Of a DNA stretch of 64,000 nt, positions 1 through 11,900 are shown piece by piece. The stretch is from Pisolithus tinctorius. Lineage: Eukaryota; Basidiomycota; Agaricomycetes; Boletales; Pisolithaceae. Each line of letters starts with the position of its first letter. Position 1 is the first letter of the stretch. The DNA lies in contig JANFAH010000049.1 in the NCBI GenBank assembly GCA_024663395.1, positions 1 through 64,000 of the forward strand, read 5' to 3'. The notes beneath the pieces were generated by a model, which was given only the letters and a program-made list of their open reading frames with translations, ran no database searches and was not told where the DNA came from. A program made the translations under genes and the position numbers.

Positions 1-620
1 CTTCAGGGGGAAGCCGATACTCAACATCTTTTTTTCGGCAGACGCGCCTCAGTGCAGCAGCGGCACAGCTCACTAATGCAATCTATGACAAGGCACTTAA
101 GCGAAGAAATTATTTTAGTGTCGCAAAGGAGCTGGCAATGGAGACTGATGATGCATCTGGGAAACAGCTACGCGACACGGCTGTTGACAACTCTTTCGCA
201 CTTGAGCAAGCCCTCTCATTAGTCAATAAGTATTTCACCAAGCGCAAAAGGAGTCTTACGACAAGTCACTTGCAAACGGAGGTATCCATACGCTGCTCAT
301 CCCCTCGGGTAGTTTTGCAGATGTGCCAAGGAATTCAACAATTCAGTGGACTTGGAAGCTAGCAAAGTTTCCACTATTGTTGAAGCGACCACCTTCTCTA
401 CGGAGGTGTGTCAAATCATCTTGAATGTGTCAGGATTCCGTGACATAGGTGTCCGCAAGGTCCTCGAAATTGCCCTTGCTTGCGCTATGTTGTACAGGTA
501 ACTTTTTTTTTTCCTCCCAGAGAACCAGTTAACCTATTCACACCCATAGCATCATGAGTTCTGCAGCATTCGCGGGTTTTTCTGTGATTTTGGTTGCTTG
601 GGCACTCCACATTGTAACTC
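1..620 (+). pseudogene. ABC transporter (MRP/ABCC-like) transmembrane-domain relic
   Basis: Translation from base 1 gives a stretch containing AQLTNAIYDKALKRRNYFSV, which resembles the first transmembrane helices of fungal MRP-type ABC exporters. Farther on, about 420-500 encodes LEIALACAMLYR, followed by a candidate intron donor. About 554-620 encodes SSAAFAGFSVILVAWAL, resembling the next helix pair of the same domain. The pieces lie in the right order but in different frames, with no ATP-binding cassette, and the match stops near 620 where an opposite-strand HET-like segment begins. I read it as a truncated, decayed copy. The family assignment rests on remembered motif similarity. It could instead be the 3' part of a gene extending left of the window. 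Confidence 0.4.
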
Positions 621-1553
621 TGTGGTCGAAGCAAGGCAATATAAGGTGGCGACCGATGAATCGTGGGTGTGCCGACTCAGCGAGTGAACTATGCAGCTTT
701 CCCAGTACTTCGGTTGACGTAGACCCCCGAGCCATCGCCAACGCACGTCTTTCTGCCTCGGGTTGGGGGACTGGTGACGAAGGCAATGCACGGTACGAGG
801 TGAAGTAGGCTGGGAAACAACTGTGAAAAGTTGATCCCTTTCCTACCCAATCCAAAAACGAAGATCTCCTTAGACCGCGATACGATTTCTGCTAGAAGAC
901 GACCCAGGGCGTTTTGAATAGGATTCACCATAAAGAACGGGTAGATGGAGGTCGAAGATGCCGAAGGGTGAATAGGCGATATCCTCTGGACGGGTGGTAC
1001 GCCGTGAGGATGCCCATTGCAGCCCCAAACGTGCGGCGTTCATAGCTGAAGAAAAATCAGTCAGAAACTGAGGAGCTATTCCTGTTGCACATTCGAGTCC
1101 TTCTAGCACAGCGCTGTCCTTTTTGTGATTTAAGGCTGTGGGGGGTCTTGGCTGTGGGTGTAGAGTAGTACGGTGCGGAGGACCAGCAACTCTTGGAGGG
1201 TCTACCCCCGTCCGAATTACTTACTACTAGCAAATGAGCCGACATCGGGAACGTCTGCGAGGCACTCGACAACCAGGGCGGATTGTCGGTAACCATGTGA
1301 ACATTGACCCAATCGCTTCTTGCAGCTCGGTGCTGCTATCTTTGTCTATGCAGCAGGTATCATTCCATGCCCATAAATAATCCTTGCAGGCAAACTTCAC
1401 TGGCTGTTCGCGCTTAGCTGCACCATTCCGGCGTGGAGGGGGCAGCCGTGGCCTCGCTCCCTGGCGCGAACTCAAGAGCCACATATGAGATTGTTTAATC
1501 CTGGTCCACGAACGTCGGAAGAACTGAACGAGGACGTCATGGATGGGATGCAC
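538..1553 (-). pseudogene. HET-domain (heterokaryon incompatibility) protein relic
   Basis: Minus-strand frames carry three hallmark pieces of basidiomycete HET-domain proteins in the correct order. NDTCCIDKDSSTELQEAIGS (about 1400-1300) is the central HET motif. RTTRPEDIAYSPFGIFDLHL (about 1030-960) is the post-domain motif that normally reads edIAYcLfGIFdvnmPllYGE. Residues around 850-620 (GKGSTFHSCFPAYF, KLHSSLAESAHPRF) match the region after the HET domain. HET proteins trigger cell death on fusion of incompatible hyphae. The pieces lie in different frames and the N-terminus is not recognisable, so this is a pseudogene or a badly broken copy. It meets the ABC relic tail-to-tail near 620, suggesting a rearrangement junction. 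Confidence 0.6.
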
Positions 1554-1733
1554 GAGTACGTCTTCCCGCGTTCAAGTACTCAAGATTCAACAGTCAATAC
1601 TTCGTCTGGATGATTAGATTTTGCTAGCGTGAAGGTTCTGCTCTCCGTACATACAATACATACATACATAGACATGTCTACCTCGAAAAACGCATCCGTC
1701 CAGTCCATCTCTGTCATCGTGGGGTTAGCGTCC

Positions 1734-3769
1734 CTACCGTCGCCCAGCTCTCACACTCCTCGCCCGCGCATTTTCGAACCGTTCCCTTATACTTGCATAC
1801 CCTATACGGTCCACTCTGTGGATATAGTAAGTACCGCCACTGCTCCCCCACGAAACGTCGCCCGAATGATACGGTCGCTCTTCTACGTCAAATATGGCGC
1901 AGATGTCGTCCACGTTGCGTTCTGTCACTCGAGCGTTTGGCTGGACAAACGGTTTCATAGATATGACGACGGCCCCTTCCTTTAAGTCTAGAAATTTCGG
2001 ACGCAAGGCTGCATTGACTGGGAACAGAAAGCGGGCAGTTAACAAGTTATGTTTGATAACACGTATCGAGGAAACACGTACGAGTTTCCTCGAAGACCTT
2101 GTTATTGACGACCACGACGTCTGCCTTCGGGAGGAGCGCATCAACACGACTACTTGTCAACATGTCCCCTTCCTCTAGTTCGATATTACCCATACTTAAC
2201 CCCCACATCCGGCTGCGCGTACGGAGTTGCTGGAGCTGTTGCCGAGCAAGGGCCGCTGGGCCCGCCATGAACTCTATGCCGAATGCTGAACACCCTGTAG
2301 CAAGCGCTGCGTGTAGCAACACATTACCGACGCCGGACCCAAGGTCAACTAGAAGCGAGCCCGCGTGCAAGCCGGTCTGTGCAATGATTTTGTCGGTGAA
2401 AGAGGGCATTAGCTCCCCGTAAACTTCACTCGTGAATGCAGAGTATCGACTCAGTTGTCCGATGTTAGGGCCAACGATACGTTGGTATGTCTCCTCGATA
2501 ATACGTAATAGAACTCGTTTTGGGATGCCTCGATGAGATGGCTGTATCCAGCATTCACGTGCGTATGTTAGAAGCTGATTCGGAAGTGCAGGTTCAAATA
2601 CATCGGCTGGAAGGGGTGGATACTTCAGCGAGCGCAGAAGAAAATTAATGGTGTCCATCGTGTGAAGGAACAGGGGTCCATCTCGTCGTCGAATAGCACG
2701 TTGAAGGGTACGCAAGTAATTGGGCTGAGCTGTGTTCTCTAAGACGTGGGAGGAATTTGAAATGTCTCCAGATAGATCAGCAACGGAGGAAATCGGGGGA
2801 GAAGGTGGTGGTGTGTGATCTGTGGGGAGGTCCGTAGGCAATGTTCCAAACAACGCTTTCTGCGGTGGGGTAAGATAACCTTGGCGAGGGTCATAGATAT
2901 TTCTATGATATGGCGAAGCCACGTACATTCAATGATAGTGTACAGTGAGTCTACCAAGCACATAATGGGGCTGTAGTGATCCGGGTCCTTAGGTACCAAT
3001 AATATAAATCTGCCAAGAAGTGTTTCGTTCACGACCATGTTCAATGAGATACATAATAATATCGACTCACGTTTCGCAAGAATGGCTGTTGGGATATTCT
3101 AGCTCAGTAGATGGCATGGCCTCGACCTCGAAAGATTTGTCGTCTGGGTCTTGTGGGTTATTGAAATCTATGGCAGGAAGACATTTAAAAAAAGTTTGCT
3201 ACAGCAGATCTATCACAGCTCACAGCTTTGTATGATTTAACGAGTTGGCGCACGACGATAGCTGCACTGACAAGGTCAGGTCCTGGCCTCCCGTCATCAT
3301 CCGTCCACCAAACCCGGTCAGCCTTTTCTCCTGGGTCATGTGGAATTCGGAACGTAGAACTCGAACGCGAACTTGATGAACGGTATATCGGTTCGTCAAG
3401 AGCGAGAGATCGCTGTCGACTTACAGCCCGGGAGGACGAAGCAGATGGCCCAGCACTACTGTCAGTAGGGGTATGATCACGGATGACCCTTCTGGCGCGG
3501 ATACATTTTGCTCTGCGAGGCTTTGGTTTTGGTGGTGCTGCGACGGCGTTTGCTATGCGTTTCCGCTTTGGAGAGGGTTGCCAGTAGTCGTCGTCTGACA
3601 AGTCGGAGGTAGTAGTGAGGGGACTGAAGGAGTCGAGCCAGGCAGAGAGAGAGCGTCCATCGAGGGTGGATTGTCTGGGTACGAGTCCATTGGGCCTGTG
3701 AACTGACACGCTGGTATGTGACTCTGGCGTTCCCGCTGCTCCCGTTCCCGCTCGACCTGCACCCGCCAT
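1734..3769 (-). CDS. DOT1: Histone H3-K79 methyltransferase DOT1
   Basis: DOT1 methylates lysine 79 of histone H3 in the nucleosome core, using S-adenosylmethionine, and acts in telomeric silencing and the DNA-damage checkpoint. The start at 3769 opens a basic, Ser-rich N-terminal region that would bind nucleosomes or DNA. A short exon (about 3040-2940) carries RFILLVPKDPDHYSPI, the conserved lead-in to the catalytic fold. The main exon (to about 2050) has the D1-loop region, SAM motif I VDLGSGVGN, FGIEFM, and VVVVNNKVFEE, equivalent to the NN motif of the family. The last exon gives KFLDLKEGAVVISMKPF and ends YYIHRVDR...RAGRR with a stop at 1734. The gene is divergent from DBP3 across 260 bp. 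A frame break may exist near 3190-3180 in a poly-T tract. The family assignment is secure; exact splice sites are inferred. Confidence 0.9.
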
Positions 3770-4029
3770 GCATGGCGCGTGGTGACGGATACTTCACCTG
3801 ATGCCATCAGCCTTGCATAACCTGTAAACACGCAAGTGCCAAGACGCGTCCGGGGTGGATTCCGACAAACGAAAGACCGATTCCAACGTGGGCTGGCTTC
3901 AGCTTTGCAGTGTCTCGGATGTTCCTCATTCAATTCCGCATGTGTCGCGTCCGCCGTCGTGCACGTGACTCGTACATACAGCCTTGCTCAATTCATTTCA
4001 ATGGGATCACTCAGCGGACTCGCCGCGAC
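3770..4029. promoter_or_regulatory. Shared divergent promoter region, DOT1/DBP3
   Basis: This 260 bp gap separates the start codons of the two divergently transcribed genes. I see no clear TATA box. The segment must hold both core promoters and both 5' leaders, so co-regulation is plausible but not shown. Confidence 0.5.
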
Positions 4030-6145
4030 ATGGCAACCGACAAGGAAGAGGGCAACAAGGTGTAGACAGGTTTGTATGGTAACCTTGTCGATCCAACCTG
4101 CTGCTAACCAAAGACGAACAAGTCAGCTGACGCTGGCAAGAGAAAGGATAAAAAGAAAGCAACGAAAAAGAAAACAGTCTGACCCAGCGGACGTGGAAGC
4201 TGTTCCAGAATCACCCTCGGGTTCGTTGTGCACAATCCAAGCGATCAACTTGACCGATGTTGCTTTACAGAGCCAGGCAAGTCCTCGAAGAAGGATCGCA
4301 AGCGCAAGCGTGAAATTGAAGTTGGTGATACCACTACCCAGGAAAATATAACCAAGAGCAAGAAGAAAAAGAAACACGATGCGGATGCCCAAAATTCTCC
4401 GCAACCGGTCCCAACGACTCATGCTTCACCACCATCCTCATCAGAAGGACAAGCTTTCCTTGAAAAACACTCCGTGACCATTCATGCACCACCATCTCAC
4501 CTTCTCTTTCTCCAGTCACTTCTTTCGACCAACTCGATATTCCTACGGGGCTCAAAGATGCCTTTGAAGGATTCAAAGAGCCGACCCCGATCCAGGCAGC
4601 CGCATGGCCATGGGCTCTGGCCGGTAAGGATGTGGTCGGAATTGCTGAAACGGGGAGGTGTGCACGGGAATATTCGACGGAGTAGCCCTTCTTGCTGACA
4701 CGGTTACTTATAGTGGAAAAACGTTAGCCTTTGGCATACCTGCCCTTTCCCGACTTATCGCCACAGGGTCGAATGGGAGTGGTAAAAAATCTAAACAGTC
4801 GCGAGCGATTAACGTTCTTGTGGTTGCACCCACTCGCGAACTTGCGATTCAAACACATGACACCCTTTCTGCGCTCGGCGCTCCTTTCGGTGTGGCCAGT
4901 GTTGCCGTGTACGGTGGAGTCGACAAGTCCCCGCAGATCAGAGCCCTCTCAAATAATCAGAGGACGGAAAAACGACCCGCATTGTTGTTGGCACTCCCGG
5001 TCGGATATTAGATCTAGTCAACGACGGTGCTTGTGACTTATCTAAGTATGTTCCTTGAAACGTCTGGAGTGAGCTGATGATGCTGACCTGGCACAGGGTA
5101 AATATTTGGTCTTAGATGAAGCGGATAGAATGCTAGACAAAGGATTCGAACACGACATCACGGCCATTATTTCCCATACCATGCAAAGATCTGACCGCAG
5201 ACCATGATGTGTGCGTCTGATGCCAAACTCCATTCATCACCGCCTCATACTTCTCCCCGTTTTGTTTGAAACAGTCAGTGCGACATGGCCAGAGGCTGTT
5301 CGTAGACTTGCGAGTACATTCTTGCGTGATCCTGTACGAGTGACGGTCGGTAGTGATGACCTCACTGCGAACAGCCGTGTAGAGCAATGCATCGAAGTCT
5401 TGGAGATGCACGAGAAAAAGAGTGTGTACATTATCTCATCTTACGTTTCAGGCTTGATTCAAATGTTGGATCACAGTGCGCTCCTTGCCAAGCACCTTGC
5501 CTTACTCGGTCGTGCACGCAAAAACGGTACGTCAACGGACCGACACGCATACTCGTTTTCGCTTTGTACAAAAAGGAAGCGTCTCGTGTAGAAGCTACGC
5601 TTAAGCGTGCTGGGCACGATGTCGGAGCTCTGCACGGAGACATGGCGCAGAATGCACGAATGGCTGCACTTGAGTGGTTCAAATCTAGCCAGAACTCCGG
5701 CGGGGACGGCAATCCCGGAAAGGGAAGAAAAAACACGGGGCTCGGCTCTTGGTGGCGACGGACGTGGCAGCTCGTGGGCTGGATATACCCGAGGTGGAAG
5801 CTGTGGTGAACTATACCTTTCCGTTGACGATCGAAGATATATACATCGCATTGGGCGAACAGGTGGGCTTGTTGCCTTCACATTGCAATAATGTATGTTC
5901 ACGTTTGTCGTTCACCAGGCCGCGGAGGCCGCTCTGGGCGTTCGATCACGTTCTTCACGGGTGATGTTCATGAACGCGCTCTCGCCGGCGAACTTGCGCG
6001 TGTACTGCGTGATGCTGGGTTTGGGGCTGAGGCAGACAAGCTGGCGCACAAGTTCCCGATGACGATAAAGAAAAAGACACATTCTGCGTACGGTGCTTTC
6101 TTCAGAGATGACGTTGGAGGAGCTGCGACGAAGATCGTGTTTTAG
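4030..6145 (+). CDS. DBP3: ATP-dependent DEAD-box RNA helicase DBP3
   Basis: This is a nucleolar DEAD-box helicase needed for pre-rRNA processing and 60S subunit assembly. The start at 4030 leads a short first exon, then a Lys-rich tail ([14 protein letters not shown]) typical of DBP3. [17 protein letters not shown] and [15 protein letters not shown] form the Q-motif region. Motif I AETGSGKT is split by an intron at about 4656-4713. Then come [19 protein letters not shown] as [10 protein letters not shown] (about 5110-5140), FSATWPE just after an intron ending about 5273, [12 protein letters not shown] (5750s), and HRIGRTGR across the last intron. The C-terminus ends GAATKIVF. Single bases appear to be missing near 4175, 4965, 5200 and 5835, each repaired by one added base. 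The motif set is complete, so I treat the gene as functional with sequence errors. Confidence 0.9.
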
Positions 6146-6533
6146 GGTGCTTGGAGGATGAGGGGCTTTGGTACCACCCATGTTAGAGAGTCATATAGCT
6201 GTGCAATTGAATACGCACACGACTAGCCAAGTTGGATGACAGCCTGCCAGGATGCCAGAGTCATCAATTATAATCAGTAATAGGCGCCTCAACTCATCGC
6301 TGCCGTGTTCCCTGCCGTTCCCAACGTCCCGTTCGATCTTCGAAATCAGAAAACACAGCATCAACGGGTTCGTCGCAGCAAGTTGGGTCCATTTCGACAA
6401 CAACTTGTGTGGCGAACGCAGTGCCCGCATCTGCCACACCGCAGCTTGACATCAGTACAGCTGGTTTCTTAGTGCGATCATCTAACAGTTTATATTCAGC
6501 GCGAAGCTCGTGGGCGTCTCATTGCCATCAAAC
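6146..6533. other. Intergenic, DBP3 3' end to oxysterol-binding protein promoter
   Basis: The 388 bp hold no open frame with recognisable motifs on either strand. They presumably contain the DBP3 3' UTR and the promoter of the downstream same-strand gene. Confidence 0.5.
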
Positions 6534-8553
6534 ATGATGATGGGTCTTTTCAGCCAGGCCGGCTCCCAATTGCGTAGGGCACGCGGTTCCTCCGTGGTCG
6601 ACGACAGGGCACCTGAAGATACCGAACCTGATGATACATCAATCCTGTCCGTGTTTCAAACTCTCTTCTCCGCTCCTCCTCATCTCTCTCTGCACCCGCT
6701 CTCCCTCCTCCATCCCCTCCACCCCAATGGGCTACGCACATACTGACTGTGATGAATACAGAGACGAGAACGAGGGCTCGATCATCACGGCCCTGATATC
6801 GCAGCTGAGGTGCGTAGTTTCAGAGATCTCCCACCCGCGTGCAACTCACGGACAATGGGTGGTGCTCCGTACTGCAGAGTAGGCATGGATCTCTCAAAGG
6901 TCACCTTCCCACGTTTGTCCTCGAGCCACGAAGCATGCTCGAACGTATCACGGATTTCATGTCTCACCCGGATCTCATCTTTGGGTACGTCCCGTCTTTG
7001 GCGTTGCATGTTACTGCGTGCCCTAAGCCCAGCTGCGTTCCCTCCCTCTCCGTGTCCTACTCCTGCGACTGCCCTACCGATGCCATGATTTGCTGCGCGA
7101 TGCGGTGCACACCCTGACTCCAATGATGACGCATTCTCTCAACGATCGGGGTAATAATTACTAGCTCAGAAAACTGCTCGGATCCAGAGGAGAGGTTTAT
7201 CAGGATACTCCAGTATTACCTCGCCGGGTGGCACATCAAGCCAAAGGGTGTAAAGAAACCGTGAGTCTACGGATCACGCTTGTGCACAATATCGATATCC
7301 TAGACCCGGTGCCGTATGTAGGTATAATCCTGTTTTGGGCGAGTTCTTCAGATGTCGGTATGACTACGCCAATGGCACGCGAGGGTACTATGTCGCTGAG
7401 CAAGGCAAGTATTCTCCGCCTTGTGTCCGCCAGCTAGCACGACCCGCTTACATATTCGTTCCTCAACAGTATCGCATCACCCGCCAATCTCAGCATTCTT
7501 TTACATTTCCCCCGCGAACCGTGTATGCATCGTAGGCGAGCTACGACCCAAGTCCAAGTTTCTTGGCAACAGCGTGTCAACGACGATGGAGGGTGAGAAC
7601 CGCATTACACTGTGGGTATACCAGAGGACGGAGGTGAGTTTCTTATTCCCGTTTCAAGCGTAATGTTTCGACGCTGGAACGGGCCTGCCGAACTCAGAAT
7701 ACGTCGTGACAATGCCAAACATGTATGCTCGAGGCATCCTGTTTGGGAAGATGGTGCTGGAGCTGGGGGATACATGCGTCGTAAAGAACGAACGACATCG
7801 ATTGACGTGCGACCTTGAGTTCAAGACGAAGGTAAGTCAGTGTTACAGCCCGCACACTACGCATTTAAGAGAACGGACGTCCGCCATGCGTCAATGCAGG
7901 GCTTTTTTTCGGGAACCTATAATGCCATTGCAGGTCGAGTGCGCAGGGGCGGTGCCGAGTTCGGCGAAGTATTGGGACGATGGAGCCACGTATGGAATTT
8001 AAGAATTCAAAGGTATGTGTGTCATGACGTGTATTTGTTGCCATCCGGGCCACCTACGGTCGTTTTACTCCAGACCGGTTCCAAGTCTATCCTCTTTGAC
8101 GCAGCTAAGGATGGACAGAACATTGCGCCCATGTATGTGGCGCCGGAGGAGGAACAAGAACCTTATGAGTCAAGACGGTGGTGTCGTCATTTGCAGCCGT
8201 CGACCTCTTTTTATTTATTTATTTAATTTGACCTTGTCATCCACCCAGACTGTGGCATAGACTCACGCTGGCGATCGAAGCACGAGATATGGAGGCCGCA
8301 ACGGAGGCAAAGTCCGCCGTTGAAGATGCACAGCGCGAGCTCCGTCGGAGACGCGAAGAACGAGGAGAGAAGTTCGTCCCGAGATTCTTTGAGCTTCGGG
8401 GTGGAAGGTGGGAGCCGAAGCTGTCGTAAGCATTTCCGGATCCTACGGCGATCTATTCCATTCATTCCTGATCTGCAATTACCCAGGATCCCGACCGATG
8501 CGTCCTCACACGCAATAGAGACTGTAGAGAATTGGATATGGCCACCTGCATGA
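6534..8553 (+). CDS. Oxysterol-binding protein-related protein (Osh6/7-like lipid exchanger)
   Basis: Short ORP with only the lipid-binding ORD barrel. Osh6/Osh7 homologues swap phosphatidylserine for PI4P between ER and plasma membrane. The first ATG is at 6534; the upstream in-frame GTG at 6510 is not needed. Signatures in order are SKVT..PTFVLEPRSMLER (lid and entry), ERFIRILQYYLAGWHIKPKG, PYNPVLGEFFRC, EQVSHHPPISAFFY (the ORP fingerprint, about 7398-7500), SKFLGNSVSTTMEG (typical of the Osh6/ORP5/8 branch), GDxxGRWSHVMEFKN and RGEKFVPRFFE..GRWEPKLS. A last exon after about 8480 adds ENWIWPPA and stops at 8553. One intron is GC-AG (7405-7469). One base is missing near 6910. There are about nine introns. 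Confident of the family; branch assignment inferred from the SKFLGNS motif. Confidence 0.9.
8210..8226. repeat. (TTTA)n microsatellite in an intron
   Basis: About four units of TTTA with a T-rich lead lie in the penultimate-region intron of the oxysterol-binding protein gene, in the polypyrimidine stretch upstream of its acceptor. Confidence 0.6.
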
Positions 8554-8998
8554 CCGCAGGTGGTCGCCCAGTGTATACACAGATTTGCATGCATGGTAAC
8601 AAACACGTTCCCGTCCTTCAGTCGTTGAACCCGCTCAGTGCCGTTCTATTAAGACTCGCAGCTAATACATCCATCCACCGGATTTGTACCTCTGTAGCAA
8701 CAACTTGATGGGTATATAAATGACAACGACCGATGTAAGATGAGTACGTGCTTGTGTTGCAAATGACCATACCATACCATGGAAAATGAAAGCCTAAGTG
8801 ACTTCGCAAACAGAACGAACAATTAAAGCAGGGATGACAGTATAGACCGGAATTCAAGAAAAAGTAAGAAGATATACAATTGCATAGATGATAATCAACA
8901 AGTTTACGGGAAACGGCTCTAGAAGTACCAGCCGTCGGCGTGCTTACTTGGGGCAATGAGACGGTGCTTGGGGTCGGGGAAGCGACAGACTGTCTGAA
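8554..8998. other. Convergent intergenic region
   Basis: The stretch lies between the 3' ends of the oxysterol-binding protein (+) and the coiled-coil protein (-). Minus-strand translation stays open from 8956 to 8618, but its composition is unlike its neighbour. The coiled-coil gene may extend into it by one more exon, and a stop is also available near 8885. No other feature is seen. Confidence 0.4.
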
Positions 8999-11900
8999 CT
9001 AGATCGGTCGACGGGCTAAGGGAGTGTATGTGGTGCGCTCCGGTCCAAGTTGTGGGTAGCGTTGCCTCGGTGCATGCATAGAGTCCCATACAGACGCTTG
9101 TGGCGGAGTGTCGCTCCGTAGTTGTCTGTCGTCCCGCCCAACGGGTGTCCGTGAGCGGTCGGTATATATCGTGCTCGCACGAGAATCAGGTCGAGGCGGT
9201 GGGGATGTATCTTGGGAGGGGATCGGTGCCTTGGCGTAGGGAGTATGCTTAGGGACGTTGACCTGGTTATGGTTCTCGCCTTGCTGAGATCAACCTCCAG
9301 CCGAGCGACCTGAGCTTCAAGCATAGCAACCTGTTCACGGAGTTTGTGTTCGCGGTCCTGTAGAACAGAATAAGTATGAACAAATATAAATTGGGGACGA
9401 CACCACTTACTTTGACCAAGCGATCTTCCGCTTCTTTTTCAAGTTGAAGCTTGGCAAGAGAATAGTCAGCGTCGAGCTGGTCCTTCGTCTGTTCCGCCTG
9501 GTCGAGTCTGTTCTGTGTCAACTCCAAATCGCTCTCGTATTCCTTCGCACGTCGTTCCCATTCAGCGGCACGCTGCTGGGCCTGCACAAGGCTCTGCTTG
9601 GCGGCATTGGCGACCCGTTCGTTATTTGTAGCCTTCTGTTCCTGTTCTCTGAGCGTTTCTGAGTGCAGCATGTTCGCTCTCGAGTTGCCGGTTTTGATCA
9701 CGAATGCGTCGAAGATCCTTGGATCTTCGTTGTCAGCCTGTCGCATGGCATTTGCGAGAGCCTCGATCTGCTCAATGTTGCGGCGAAGGTCATCCCAGTG
9801 GTTTTGTTGGCCAGGAATTGCTCGTGCTCTTGTTGCAGTAACTTCAGGGACTGGGCTGTCAGCTCCTTCTCATGGCGGCCAATTGAGTTGAAGTTGTAAA
9901 TCATCAACCTACATGGGTCAGCCCGTGTCATGCGTCAACGAAAATCGCTCCTTACCTGCGACTTGAGACTTGCTTGCTCAGCTACCATCACGGTGGCCTT
10001 TTCCACCTCAGCAATGCGTTCTTGCTGTGTGTGGGTTGCGACATCAGATGCCTTGAGTCGTGCAAGACTCTGCGATAGCGCCTCCTCAAGTTCAGAATTC
10101 CGAAGTTCGATAGCGGTGGTTTCGGTCTGCTGGTTTCTTATCGACGCTTGCAGCTCCTCCACCTGGGCACGGAGGCACTCGCGTTCATTTTCGATGTCCT
10201 TGAGGCGTTCCCCAAGGTTATCTTTCTCGACGCGAACTTGACCATGCGCACCCCGTGCCTTGGCAAGCTGTATCTGAAGTCGCTGTTCGCGGTTCTTAGT
10301 TCCGAATTCATCGGCATCGTGCTTCGCTGTTTCCCTGGAAACAGCAATTCGGCGTGGGCAGTTTGCAAGGCCTGACAGCAGCGGTCAGAGACTCGGGAAG
10401 AATGTTGATGCGGTCACCGAGTTCCTGGTGGAGGGATTTCTGATGGGCGACAAGTATATCATATTGTTGGTTTCCAGAAGCAAGTCCCGCGGCAACATTT
10501 TCAATGGCGCTCTCAAGTCGCCGCAGGGTAGCAACGACCTCTTCATTTCCGTGCCTGACCCTTCCTGCGGTACAATACCCCCAGCGGTCGCCACCGCACG
10601 TTGGAGCACTTCTAGTTGAGCAGGGACACCCGAAACCAGGATGCGACGTCCTGTTTAGCAACGAATTCGTCGTTCTTCGCAGATAGTGTCGACTGTAACT
10701 CCAGTAACTTATCAAGCTTGGGTATGGAGTCATTTACAGAATGCAACAGGCTCGTTACACCCTCGGTGACCTTCGTGGCTACTGCATCCACGTTGAACGC
10801 TCGGTCACGGACAGCTAGGCGGGAGTCAAGGCGTTCCACGACAAGGTCTGCAACTTGCTCCTTAATTTCGTGTGCATCGACAGGGGCAATGATCCGTCGG
10901 ACTTCAGCCGTGATCTCGGCTATGACAGATTCTGTATCCACAGGGGACTGCGCGGAGTTGGGCAGCAACGGCAGGATACTGTTCACGATAAGACCCGCTG
11001 TCTCGCGTTTGTCCGCAGCGAGATCGATTAACTGCTCGATGTTGGGTTTAACTGCCTCGCTGAGCTGGGCAGTGAGAAGATGGTAATCGACAGGCTCTTG
11101 GCGCAATGCGTTTAACCTCGGCGTCAGGGCAGTCATGATTTCTTCAACAAAGGAATCTCGTTCGTATTTGTCCGCGAAGGGGCGAGTACGCATGTCAAGC
11201 TTGCCGGAGAGCTGGCCGAGGGTATTTAGGATAACCTGTAAACTTCTGTGGTTTATCTGTTCGATGATGGGAGCAACATCCACATTGCCCTGATGGAGTG
11301 TCGGCTGCCTCGCTTCTTCGACGCGAGAAATCGCCTCACGCAATTCCGTTTGGATAAGTAACAGGTTCTCGGCGTGACCCTGCTGTACAACATCCCGGAT
11401 AAGCTCCAAGTCGAGTTCTCCCCGTGCGTCGATTTGACTATCATCCAAACCCCTCGCTGCCGACTCTTGGAGTTGGGTTCTGAAAAGCGTGACCACTTCA
11501 GTTATAGCGTTCTCCGTGGTGGGGCTTATGGAAGCACCCGAGTTGCGCTCGCGATTCTTCGCCAGCTCCGAGCGTAATGCCGAAAATTTCTCCTCCAAAA
11601 TGGCCTCCAGCTTGTCTTCGAGTGCTTGTGCTTCTAGGCGCTTCGTGAGGTTGATGGCAGGAATCGACACGTTTGAGAGGCTAGAGTTATGTGTACTATG
11701 CAGGGCCGGCAAAGATGAACGACGCTTGATGGCGGGCGTGAAGATGTCCGGGGACTCTGTCTCCACCTTAATGCCGGGATCTGTGACCAGGCGCGCGCGA
11801 GATCTGTTCTGGGACGCAATAGGAGGTACGGAGAAGTCATCCAGTGAGGGCCGTTGCGAGTGTTCAAGGGCATCACGGGAACTAAGACGCGAACGGACAG

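Noticed and set aside
6510..6533. Upstream start for the oxysterol-binding protein
   Set aside because: The codon at 6510 is GTG; the first ATG is 6534, the first of three consecutive ATG codons.
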